64,000 bases of DNA, from contig CM040118.1 in assembly GCA_022559845.1 (NCBI GenBank), positions 443,112,053 through 443,176,052 of the forward strand, in the 5' to 3' direction. This stretch comes from Amorphophallus konjac. Its lineage: Eukaryota; Streptophyta; Magnoliopsida; Alismatales; Araceae. The notes beneath the pieces are model-generated. The model worked only from the letters and a program-made list of their open reading frames with translations, ran no database searches and was not told the origin of the DNA. Below are positions 11,150-20,600 of the stretch, piece by piece. Made by a program: the position numbers and the translations under genes. How positions within the stretch are numbered: position 1 is the first letter of the stretch; every line of letters starts with the position of its first letter.

Positions 11150-11701
11150 GGTTTTATTATGGCGTGAGTTCTCCGACTATGTTTGTGTGTGTGCTGCAGT
11201 GGCAGCATCTTGGGGCCAGGCCCCGTGTGTGAGACTTGCTGCGGAAGCAGCGTGCGTGGTGCTGGGGCTCGTCCCCGTTTTACTACGGTTTGTAGCGTGG
11301 TAGTGAAGCCTCACCGGGTTCGGTGAGGGGTACACGTAGGGAACCCATCGTGGTCCCGAACCACCTAAAACTCTCTATGTTCTTTGTGGCATGCCTGTGT
11401 GATTGTCCATTTCCTCTATCTCCATTCACATGTTAATATTTAGAGATTTTATTCACTGCACCACTACACATTGCTACATCTGCTATTCGTGTTTGGAGTA
11501 CGTTAAATTGTTCAGTGCTTAGATTACTCCAGTGAGATAGGAAAGATTGAGAGAACATTTATCTCACTTTAGTTTTTAATTTAAATTAATGCAGTTAATT
11601 TGTTCCCACTGTAATTAATTAGTTTATCTTTTTAAAATCCGCCATCTCGACTGGGGGACAATTCAACCCCTTTCTTGTCTGCCATCTACTTTGGGCCAAC
11701 A
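11150..11701 (+). repeat. Leader part of a copia LTR relic
   Basis: The block 11300-11440 (GTAGTGAAGCCTCA, GGTACACGTAGGGA, CCCGAACCACCT, GCCTGTGTGATTGTCC) aligns with 17045-17160 in the second copia LTR. It ends ...GGGCCAACA at 11701 after a pyrimidine-rich TTCAACCCC segment typical of copia LTR ends. Hairpins with GTG-rich linkers lie at 11192-11328. No primer site follows, so the junction with the internal region is deleted or rearranged. Confidence 0.6.
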
Positions 11702-12240
11702 TCACAGAATCTCAATAGGCTTAAATCCCTCATATCAAGGTTTATTAACGTTAGGACTTTTGGATATGATGTGAAGAGGATGGGGTTAAATAGTGTAGAT
11801 CACCAAGGCAGGTATGCTAAACAAACCATGAAGATAGTACACCAACTCAGCCGATTTCATTCAAGTGGGATTCTAAAGAGTGTGCTTCAACACTACATGT
11901 TTCAATTGTTGTTCACATAAGCTCCAGTCATTGTGGGTGACAAACCACAAAAAACCTCTACAAGAAAAAAATGACGGACAAGCTATAGCACTGCTGGCGA
12001 GCAACAGGAGCCTCAAAAAATGTGGAAGGGCTGGAGATGTCCCCATCACACTGTTTGCTGCAATTACTGTGGAATTTCTGGTCATACGATACATGAATGT
12101 TTCTTGATGGATCTTGATGATTACAATGCATGGAAATTCTGGAAAACACCTGCCAAAGGTATGACTAATCCTTAATGACCCAAGAGATGTTGGGTACCTA
12201 AGAACTTCAAATGTGGATCTATTTTTTTGTAAGAGTGCCT
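11702..12240 (+). pseudogene. gag: Copia gag relic with zinc knuckle
   Basis: The first part, about 240 bp, is duplicated at 15600-15860 and has a short open frame whose function I do not recognise. The second part encodes a CCHC knuckle at 12059-12100 (CNYCGISGHTIHEC). It is followed by FLMDLDDYNAW and, after two adjacent stops, PKRCWVPKNF. That is the GPKxxWVPK motif found at the gag-protease junction of SIRE-type elements. As in the minus-strand element, no protease or pol follows. It is heavily decayed, and only the knuckle and WVPK motif are secure. Confidence 0.6.
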
Positions 12241-13790
12241 TGAAGAAAAAGAAGAATAAAAGGGGGTTCCCTCGGTTGGTAAACCCCAATTTTACTCTCA
12301 AGTATTAAATGTGTTAGCTTGATAGTTTTCCTCTAGTCATTCAGAGATCATGCTTTGGATGTGTAAAATTGGTCTTCATTGTTTTGAGGATAGCCATGTA
12401 TTTCTAACCCATAGGTATATCAAATGGTGACTGGTGGAAAGATAGAGAAGTATGCTTGAAAACCTTCACTATGCATGAGCACAAGCTTCGCCAGGTACCT
12501 TGGGACTGTGTATATAGCTGTATAGAGCCCTTGAATTGAATAAGTGAGGGAAAGTATGATTTGTGTGGTTTAAATGTGTTGCATACATAGTCAATGTGTG
12601 CACGGGTCTGCATTTCAAACATCATTCTGTGTTGTCATGCAATGTCATATATAAGTTTGTTGAATCTGCTCTTCATACAAACGTGCACTGCATTTGCAAA
12701 TCCATCTTCATGCATGACCCAAGGGTATATCAAATCGTGATGTGCAGAAAGGCAGGCTAAGCCGGTCTGAAAGCTATCACTATGCATGAGTGTTTGTAAC
12801 TCTGCCTAGTACCAAGGGTCAACCCTCCATTTAGGGCTAAGCAGACCATTAGTAGTCAAGTCGGCCAACTCCCTTGCATGGTCTCGATGTCTAGTTCAGT
12901 CTTCAGTGCATTTAGTAAGGGGGAATATGCATTTCTGTTCTTTTGATCTGGTCAGTAGTCAAGCATTTCTCTAACTCTTACTGTACATGCATAAATTGAC
13001 TTAAATAGGGGGAGTCAGCTAATTATTAGGTCTGTTCATGTGCATATGTCAATTCTGATCGGGTTGCATGTCTTTATCATCCAAAACAATAAAAAAAATA
13101 ATTCAAAGTTCATGCATACAGTTAAGGAAAGTCTGATGTCTGCAAAAGAGGTGTTTCAAAATAGCAATCAATGTGCTTCTACTGAAAGAATGAATTCAGT
13201 GAGTTTGTTGTTGTTTCTAAAGCTTGTGCGTCGACACACTCCTCATGTTGCGTCGACACAACATTTGATTCCAAAAAAAAAATCCGACCTTCTATTAAAC
13301 CCTATTGTGTCGACTCATTGTGGATCCTAGGTCGACACACCAATCTCAGATTTAGCTCTCACTTCATTTTCTGCTATTCTGTGAGCTTCAATGGACTAAG
13401 TTGCACTCTCATCTTCCTAAACTAGTATGAAATAACTACACATCTGATCTTCGCTTTCATTCCATGGTTTGATTCCTCTGAAATTACACCGAGCTCACAA
13501 TTTCTGGCTTGAAATTTCTGCATTTGTTCAGGGGGAGTCCTCTGAAAAATTCTTGGAGTCTATTTTCTCAGGTGGAGTTCCAATCTGATAACCTTGTCTA
13601 GCCTCTGATACTTTGAGAAATTTCATCTCTCAAATGCTTCCTTGCTCCTACATGTCTTGTGAACATCAAAGAGACACCTTCTGCTTGGCAGAATTTTCCT
13701 GAACCAGTCTGAACTCAATAGGATTCCATTCTGACTGTTAATTTCATAAACCTGAGCAAATCTCATGTAAGAATATTCTATTATAAGGCT
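12241..13790. other. Non-coding 3' part of copia relic
   Basis: No convincing coding sequence. A diverged direct repeat joins 12413-12510 and 12718-12828 (GGTATATCAAAT..., CACTATGCATGAG..., CCAAGG). Polypurine tracts AGGGGGA occur near 12917, 13007 and 13529. Four GTCGAC sites lie at 13230, 13252, 13309 and 13331, in two pairs each 22 bp apart, with GTGTCGAC/GTCGACAC inverted in the second pair. This resembles U3 of a copia LTR interrupted by the solo LTR at 13796. Confidence 0.5.
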
Positions 13791-14058
13791 CTAACTGTTG
13801 ACACCCATTTTATGACCAATGAGTTGGGTCGTCTCCTTATCTATTTTTATGATGTCCCGAGTTATTCACCACTTTTTGGGCCTTTTTTGGTCATTCTTGG
13901 GCCTAATTTTATGGGTCACTCTCCTTGGTTGGACTTAGCTCCATTGATTTCTCATCACTTCACCTTATTGGGCCTAAATAAGGGCTAATGAGGATTATTT
14001 TGTGGATTAAGTTGTGGATTTATTAGCCTTTATCTCTTTTGTCACGTCCTCTCCCCTA

Positions 14059-15034
14059 GCGGTCTATCGTACGACCGCAAGGAGAACGTTGGCGGTCCAT
14101 CTCTAGACCGCTACTGGGTAGAGAGTCCTGCTAGGTCTCTTTGATCTTATCTTCTTGTAGACGCATGTGCTTAGCGGTCTATCAAACGACCATTTCTTTG
14201 GCTGGCGGTCTATCGCAAGACTGCTAGTGGAATAGAGAGTCATGCTCTGCCTGTTCTTCCTCTCCTCGGCCATGGATGAACTAGAGTCCTTCATCCTTTG
14301 ATTTCTCTTTCACTAGACACTCCCAGAATCTTCTGTTTGTTTCTATGGACTCTTGGGAGTATTATCTTCAGGGATTATCTAGTTTCAGGTCTATTTTCAA
14401 GTCCTTATCCCTCCAACTCGAACCTAGGGTTTGGGGGTCTATAAATAGAACCCTTGGCTTCATGGCTTGAAGCGGAGATTTCTGGAGTTTTCCACAAAGT
14501 GCTGCTACATTCTGGAGCCACTTCCAACCAAGGAGAAGCTGCTTCCACATCCACCAAGCTTCTGGTCCAGGGAGTATTCAATTCCTTTGGTTTAGTTTGT
14601 GTCTTTGATCTTTAGTTTGGTCTATTGCTCTCTTGCATCCATTGCATCTTCCCTCTTCTTTTCTCCACATTCCCTGCACTCAATCATCTTTTTAAAGCAT
14701 CCTCCTATCTTTTTTCCACGCCCCACAGGGGTTAAAAAACCAAACCTCCCAGACATTCACCCTTCTTTTATGCATATTAGCCTAATTGCATTATAGATAC
14801 TACACTTGTCCCAAGGGCTAATTGGGTTGGTTCTTTTGTTGTCTACACTCTTTTGCAGGTTTACAGGACTCACTGCACGAGGCCCAACCTTTCTTGCCGG
14901 CCAGGAGGGGTGGAGATCAAGTTCCAAACTATTGCTCTGGGTGCCCTAGTAGTCATCTGGGAGGCCGTTTTAAGGTATAAGGCGGTCTATCGTAAGGCCA
15001 TTTTCTGCTAGATCGCGGTCGTCTGAAAGGCCAT
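14059..15034. repeat. Six 20-nt GCGGTC-N8-GACCGC palindromes, in pairs 31-33 bp apart
   Basis: Units start at 14059, 14092, 14174, 14205, 14982 and 15015. All have an 8-nt loop and a 20-nt total length. The first two have perfect 6-bp arms. The 14205 unit pairs with one G-T wobble. The other three keep the left arm but end GACCAT or GGCCAT. Pair spacings are 33, 31 and 33. Confidence 0.8.
14438..14450 (+). promoter_or_regulatory. TATA box of solo LTR
   Basis: TCTATAAATAGAA, about 640 bp into the LTR. It is the best TATA match in the LTR and sets the plus orientation. Confidence 0.5.
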
Positions 15035-15426
15035 TTTTTTTCGATGCATCTGGTTTTCTCTCTCCCGCGGGCGGGTGACTTCAACCGGCTCTTTCCAAGG
15101 TATTATTGTGATTTTTACTACTTTAATTACTTTGGTGGCGATCACACATCTTTATTTGGGTATAGTTCATTTTTGTCATCATCCTTGCTTGCTTTTTTTT
15201 TACTTTACTTGCTCCACACCTACGGTGTGTGTTTTTATTTTATTCCTTTGCTCCACGCCCCGGCGTGTGTTTTTATTTTTTCCTTCATAAGCCTTGATGA
15301 CATGCCCGTGCTCTTGATTTTGTAATTGTTTGAGTTAGGTTATTACTTGCTCACACACTTTCACATATTTCTCCCTCACATTCATCATTCACCACGTCAC
15401 ACACACAAAAAACTATCAACACTAAC

Positions 15427-15869
15427 AAATACATCTAGCTGGTTTAAGCTTAATAAATTTATGAGTTTGCCTTGAAAATGATTGTATTCAGAATTAATGG
15501 ACCTCAACCAGTCTGTGCATGTTGTGTCCTGTATTACTTACTGGAATCTGAAAATTTCTAATACCATAAGGCATCCCTAGGTGAAGGCCTCTGCATTCAT
15601 GTCTCAGAATCTCAATAGGCTTAAATATCTCATATCAAGGTTTATTAACATCAGGACTTTTGGATATGATGTGAAGAGGATGGGGTTAAATAGTGAAGAT
15701 CACCAATGCAGGTATGCTAAACAAACCATGAAGATAATACACCAACTCAGCCGATTTCATTCAAGTGGGATTCTAAAGAGTGTGCTTCAACACTACATGT
15801 TTCACTTGTTGTTCCAATAACCTCCAGACATTGTGGGTGACAAACTACAAACAACCTCTACAAGAGGCC
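15427..15869 (+). pseudogene. Second copy of copia leader/gag segment
   Basis: 15600-15866 is nearly identical to 11705-11967, ending where both read CCTCTACAAGA. Its 79-codon open frame matches the first copy but has no domain I recognise. Upstream 15427-15595 continues the sequence interrupted by the solo LTR. The duplication suggests two related copia relics or an internal rearrangement. Confidence 0.5.
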
Positions 15870-15941
15870 AAATGTAAGGTTCTTTAGTGTGGCTATGTTT
15901 CTCTGGGCTAACAAGTTGATTTTATAGAGTTTCCAAATTTC

Positions 15942-16112
15942 GGTCGACCTATGGGACCATTTCGGTCGACCTAATTTTCCAGCAACCATGGGACTAAACT
16001 CTGACAGAGTTTGGTCGACCTAAATAGGCAGTTAGGTCGACCTATTTTTCTAGAACCGAAAACTCTAAGAATTTTCAGAGTTCGGTCGACCGACCGAAAA
16101 TATCGGTCGACC
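15942..16112. repeat. Three pairs of GGTCGACC sites, 71-bp period
   Basis: Sites start at 15942, 15964, 16013, 16035, 16084 and 16105. Spacings are 22, 49, 22, 49 and 21. Spacers differ apart from a common AATTTTC/ATTTTTC word after several sites. They lie upstream of the TATA box. Confidence 0.85.
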
Positions 16113-16253
16113 GAACCCTTTGATGCAGCCATTGTTGACTTCTTTTCATGAATGTGTTCAAAGCCCCTATCTTGGACCTTTTGATCTTAAAGTCTCCCAG
16201 CTTGCCTAAAATCGTGGATTTGGTTCCTGGCTTGTCCCTTGACCATCCTAGGT

Positions 16254-16266
16254 CTTATAAAAATAA
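16254..16266 (+). promoter_or_regulatory. TATA box of copia LTR relic
   Basis: CTTATAAAAATAA, followed by GGGCCAAGAAACCCTAATAG. It lies between the GGTCGACC array and the hairpin chain. Confidence 0.55.
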
Positions 16267-16735
16267 CTCTTGGGCCAAGAAACCCTAATAGCCAAAGGGG
16301 ATCAAAGGAAGGCTATCAAGGGAGAAAGAGGGTTGTAGGAAGAACTCCGTGAATAGTGCTTCGTCGAAGTATTCTTCATCAAATCTCAAGCATTTGAAGA
16401 TTATCCTGAAGCCAATCAAGTGGAAACCAAGTGGAGAAGCAACATCAGCCCAAGATCTGCATCATTCACTAAGGGGGAGCCTAGATCTGAAGTTTTTATT
16501 TCTATTTCCTCTTCTAAATTGCTTTTTGCTTCAAGTGTGTATTTCCTTCTAAATCTGTGAACATCAAGTGTATGGTCGGATTGTGCGGTGTGCACATTTG
16601 CGTTGTGTGTGGTCGGATTGTGCTGTGTGCACATCCAAGTGTGTTAAGTTTGCTACAACTTGCAGCATGTACGTTTGTGAGCTGTGTTCTGAGCAATGCG
16701 CTCTCGGGTTCATCCTCGTGTTTGTATCTGTGTGT

Positions 16736-17071
16736 GGATCTGTTCAGATCCATGTGTTTGTGCATGGTTTCGTTCAGATCTGTGTGTGTGCGTGGATCTC
16801 TTCAGATCTGCGTGTGTGTGTGTGGATCTATCCAGATCCGGGTGTTCATATGTGTAGAGTGTTGCGTCTGTTGCAGCGTGTGTGTGTGTTGTTGATTCGG
16901 TCGTTGGATCGTGTTGGAGACTCCATCTCCGTGTGTGTGTTGGGGCGTGTCCCCGTGTGTGTGTGCAGGCATCGTCCTGTGTGTGTGTGTTGGAGCTTGG
17001 CTCCGTGTGTGTGTGGGGATCCATCCCCGTACTGGTTTACCAGTAGTGAAGCCTCATTCAGTTGAGTGAGG
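16736..17071 (+). other. Chain of about ten small hairpins joined by GT-rich linkers
   Basis: Arms are at 16736-16751 (GGATCT/AGATCC), 16794-16809, 16824-16839 and 16916-16930 (GGAGA/TCTCC). More follow at 16942-16954 (GGGG/CCCC), 16966-16979 (CAGG/CCTG) and 16992-17004 (GGAGC/GCTCC). The last are 17015-17028 (GGGGAT/ATCCCC), 17031-17044 (ACTGGT/ACCAGT) and 17052-17071 (CCTCATTC/GAGTGAGG). Most linkers are GTGTGTGTG. The chain lies downstream of the TATA box, so it would be in the leader RNA. Confidence 0.75.
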
Positions 17072-17452
17072 GGTGGACGTAGGGAGCTCGTCGTGATCCC
17101 GAACCACCTTAAAAATCACTGTGTTCATATCTGAATGCCTGTGTGATTGTCCATTTTCTCTATCTCCATTCACTGGTTTAATTTGATACTATCACACACT
17201 CAATCCAATCAAATTGCTACACACACTTAATTTGTGCACACAAAGAGCTAACTTGACTTTGGTTTTATAAGTCATTTTTAATCCTTAATGTCCATCTATT
17301 TACTGCTTGGTAAATCTACGTCGTGCCTAATTGTTTAGATGTTGTGTTAGTTTCCGTTGTGGGGTGTTTGTGTTTTAATTGCATAAATTTTTAATAGTAG
17401 GATCTATTCACCCCCCCTCTAGATACATCTTCCTGCACTACGGGACCCAACA

Positions 17453-18000
17453 GCAAACACTCGAGCAACTAGCAGGTAGCATATACGAAAGTAATCATGC
17501 CAGAAGACCCTACACCTAGGTTGTAGGGGGCGACCCTATTTTCCTCCATTTCATAACTCTGAACGGAGAGATGATGGGGAGCCAGTGCCAGGGATGAATG
17601 GAGATGCACATATGCATATGTCTCCGGCAGTGAGACCCACGGTAAACACACAGTATATTCGATATGACCAATACACTGAGAGAACCCTAGGGAGGGGGAT
17701 GGCATTAATGTGACCCTTGGGTAGCCCAGGGAGTGTTTGGCATCGTCGGAAGAAATCTGCAAACGAGACTATGAAAATAAATGTAGCAGAGAAGAAAAAA
17801 AAGGAACTCAGACATGCACCAATATTCTCATTCAGACCCAGAGGCCATCTCAAAGCTCAGGAGATAAAACCAAAATGAAAGTAGAGGGATACGGCCTAGC
17901 ATTGTCGTACAGAAGCCGATCGATTACATCGTTGTATTAGAAAATGAAAAGGGGATACATGGAGCAAATGCTAAAAAAAAGGATTTAATAGCTACAGAAT
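17453..18000. other. Unassigned DNA between copia LTR and Tat element
   Basis: No repeat, domain or terminal structure recognised. Minus-strand frames of 94-100 codons show no family signature. It could be host DNA or a fragment of an older insertion. Confidence 0.3.
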
Positions 18001-18219
18001 TGTTGGCTCATATCATCGCTCGTCTCATTACAAACCACAGAAGAAATATTAGCACAAAGGAGGGAGAAGAAGATAAAAGTAATCTTCCACGCACCCACCT
18101 CTATTCTTCGTAGCGAAAATAGAGTATCAGAAAGAGCTCTCTCTCTCCTTGCTTCAGACCACTCTCCTCTGTCGAGGGATGGCAAACGATGACTCAGGAA
18201 AAATCTCTCACACTTTCTT
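18001..18219 (-). repeat. Element D 3' LTR, outer part
   Basis: The start TGTTGGC at 18001 is the exact inverse of GCCAACA at the other LTR end (40940-40946), a 7-bp match. The join with 39988 through the TTCTT duplication gives a continuous CT-rich tract. With B and A removed the LTR is about 1.18 kb. The left boundary rests only on the inverted match, because D's 5' LTR is not in the window. A 94-codon minus-strand frame here crosses into B and is not a gene. Confidence 0.5.
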
Positions 18220-18485
18220 TGTAGCAACCCTGGTAAAAATAAAAGGAAATAAAAACCCCAATTGACCAAAATAAGATTAAAAGAATTAATGAATAAATGA
18301 TAAGAGCCTAAAGAAGTAAATAATAAACCAAAATGTAAATAACGCCTTGACTCAAGGCGCTAATTCAAAAAGAAACGCCCTTATACAAGGCGCGAATTCC
18401 AGAAAGGACGACAACACCAGATGTCGTCAATTCTTAAACGGCCAAAATAATAAAAAAGGGCAAGTAAACGTGACGCCCTCCGCAT
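18220..18485 (+). repeat. Element B 5' LTR, first part
   Basis: Starts TGTAGCAACCCTGG, matching 36972 onward, and is cut at 18485 by element A. It holds 17-nt CGCC...GGCG palindromes at 18343, 18376 and 18409, each 33 bp apart, and weaker ones at 18439 and 18474. The last five bases CGCAT are A's target duplication. Confidence 0.92.
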
Positions 18486-19014
18486 TGTAGAAACCCAAAA
18501 TTTAAAAATGAGAAATAAAATTTTCAATTTGATTATGTAATTAAAATTTTCATGAAATAATCAAATTTCATTTTTACTATATGAAATAAGCTAGTTTATT
18601 GAATTTACTTGAATCAACTAGAAGTAAATAGAGATTAAATGCTTTGCACCTTAGATAAATCAATAGTAAGCCCAATAAAAGTCTATGTAATGGATTAGGT
18701 TTACAATTGGCCCATTGGATAATGCATAATGGGCTGAATTAATGGTTAAAGGATTCAATAAAGGTTAAATTAACCTTAAATTCGTAACATGTGTTTAATA
18801 TGATATTTAAGGGATTATAATAACCCCATTTCTAGAAGATTTGACTCAAAAATAGACCCTTACCTACCAGCCACCTTGGACCAGCCATTTTTACACTGAA
18901 TTCACACTTAAGATGGTCTAAATTAAGAGGAGAAATTGTATTTTTCTTCTAAAACGAGTTCATGGGGTTGGTGGATTTAGGTAAGGAAATTTTGACCCAT
19001 TTTGCCAAGTTTTG

Positions 19015-19025
19015 GCTATAAATAG
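19015..19025 (+). promoter_or_regulatory. TATA box of element A 5' LTR
   Basis: GCTATAAATAG, repeated in the 3' LTR at 26972-26982. RNA start would be near 19050, placing the hairpins and the AGCATG array in the transcribed leader. Confidence 0.6.
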
Positions 19026-19319
19026 AACCCCATTCGACCCTCAAACCATCCCTAGGAGTTAAGTTTATGCTGCTGCGAAGATTCGTGGAGATTTGAAGGA
19101 GGATTTGGAAGATCAAGGGTTTTCTTTATATATTTGGGGATAATCTTAGATCCGTCAAAAGGTAGGTGTCTCTCAGGCTAAACTTCAATTAAATCATGTC
19201 ATCTTGTTCGTTTTTCTGTCATCTTTCCATTGATAGCTCATTTATTAAATTCCGTTTTGAAATGAGCAAGTTATGGTCATTTTATTGGAGGTGTATTCCC
19301 GTTTTTTTTATCAGGTCTA

Positions 19320-19494
19320 GAACGCGCTATACCTCAGTAGCGCGTTCTGAACGCGCTGGCCCGACATAGCGCGTTCACACAGTGTTTTTCCCGCCCCTCT
19401 GGGGTCAAACATTTTAAAAAAAAATTTATATTTTCAGAACGCGCTACCCAAGGGTAGCGCGATCTTCAAAGTCGCGCTAGCTTATGCTAGCGCG
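19320..19494. repeat. Four 20-nt GCGC palindromes in element A LTR
   Basis: GCGCTATACCTCAGTAGCGC and three relatives start at about 19324, 19353, 19441 and 19474. All are GCG-N14-CGC and 20 nt long. Arms reach 9-10 bp when flanks are counted (for example GAACGCGCTA/TAGCGCGTTC at 19320-19347). They come as two pairs, 29 and 33 bp apart. Identical copies lie at 27277-27451 in the 3' LTR. Confidence 0.9.
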
Positions 19495-19583
19495 TTCACA
19501 AAAATTAGGTCAAACATTTTTTTTAAAAAATATATATATATTTCTAGAACGAACGATATATATATATAATTGGCCTTGACCAG

Positions 19584-19634
19584 ACCTGACCGCACCGGCT
19601 CGGCTCGGCTCGGCTCGACTCGGCTCGGCTCGGC
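19584..19634. repeat. CGGCT microsatellite
   Basis: Tandem CGGCT units that differ in number from the 3' LTR copy at 27540-27580. This accounts for most of the 18-bp LTR length difference. Confidence 0.9.
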
Positions 19635-19869
19635 ACAAACAAACAAATAAATATATATATTACTAGTTTTGTATCAATTCACAACTCAAGCCCACATCCT
19701 ATGCCCCTTGGGTCCTGACCCAAGGGTGAGTTCTCCAACATATAAAGCTATGCAAGTTTTTTGTAACTTCCAATGTGGGACTAAGCTTAAGTCACTTTAC
19801 AATAGGAACTATATCTGTTGGAAGTCCACGTTAATTGTACGTAATTAGTCACCAAAAGTAAGAAAATGT

Positions 19870-20600
19870 AAGATTAGCATGTTTTAATTCTTACAGCACG
19901 TTAAAAATTTATTTTTGTAGAATGAAATTATTTTTACATGTAAAAATCTAATTTTCACCACATTAGTTTATACATACTAAAAATTGTTTCCAACATGTTA
20001 AAACTATTTCTAGCATGTTAAAAGTGACTTCCAATATGATAAAATTATTTTATACATACTGAGATAAAAAAATTATTTTCAGCATGATAAAATCTATTTA
20101 AAGCTATTTTTGTGCATATAAAACTTAATTTCCTATTAAATAATTAGTAAATTGATGCATGAAAATTACTTCCAGCATGATAAAAATTCTTCTAGTATAG
20201 TAAAATTATTCCAGCATGTTAAAATTATTTTTGGCATGTTAGAATTATTTTCAGTGTATTAAAACTATTTTTCAGCATGATAATTCTATTTTCCTATCAA
20301 ATAATTAGCAAATATATAGAGAAAAATGATTTTTAGCATGATAAAAATTATGTTGTTATCAGAAAATTTCTGTAATCAGCATGGTAAACTTATCTTATCA
20401 TCTTATCAGTAAGTTGATTATTTTAGCATGTTAAGTATTAATTTTAGCATGTTAATAATTAATTTTCAGCATGTAAAAATTAAATCCAGCATGAAAAAAA
20501 TTATTTTTATCATCTTACCAGTAAGGTAACATATGAAAATCATTCACAGCATGTTAATATTATTTTCAGTAAGTTAGAATTATTTTCAACATAAAAAGTT
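19870..20600. repeat. Array of about 20 AGCATG(T/A)TAAAA motifs in element A LTR
   Basis: The motif, usually preceded by TTTTC or TTT, recurs every 20-45 bp in very AT-rich DNA. Copies are clear at about 20013, 20079, 20174, 20212, 20333, 20425, 20445, 20467 and 20548. The same array is in the 3' LTR at about 27825-28555. Confidence 0.75.

Larger units (their letters stand above)
13796..15421 (+). mobile_element. Solo LTR (1626 bp) with perfect target duplication
   Basis: Ends are TGTTGACA and TATCAACA, with a 6-bp inverted terminus TGTTGA/TCAACA. They are flanked by identical 5-bp duplications CTAAC at 13791-13795 and 15422-15426. There is no primer site, polypurine tract or internal region, so it is the product of LTR-LTR recombination. 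Orientation is taken from the TATA box at 14438. The family is not identified; the length and hairpin-rich U3 resemble a gypsy LTR. Short open frames inside are not genes. Confidence 0.85.
15870..17452 (+). repeat. Copia LTR relic with GGTCGACC array and hairpin chain
   Basis: The right end is clear: TTCACCCCCCCTCTAG followed by GGGACCCAACA at 17452, a typical copia LTR end. The left end is not resolved; 15870 is only where similarity to the first copy stops. Inside are a U3 array of GGTCGACC sites, a TATA box at 16254, a long transcribed leader with a hairpin chain, and the block GGTGGACGTAGGGAG...CCCGAACCACC shared with 11330-11370. No primer site follows, so this is a 3' or solo LTR. Confidence 0.65.

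Noticed and set aside
16557..17065. Cys/Val-rich frames of 112 and 165 codons
   Set aside because: Translations of the GT-rich hairpin chain in the copia leader.
18470..18485. Targeting of element A to a palindrome loop in B's LTR
   Set aside because: The site lies in a poorly paired unit (CGCCCTCCGCATGGACGCG), and one insertion cannot show targeting.
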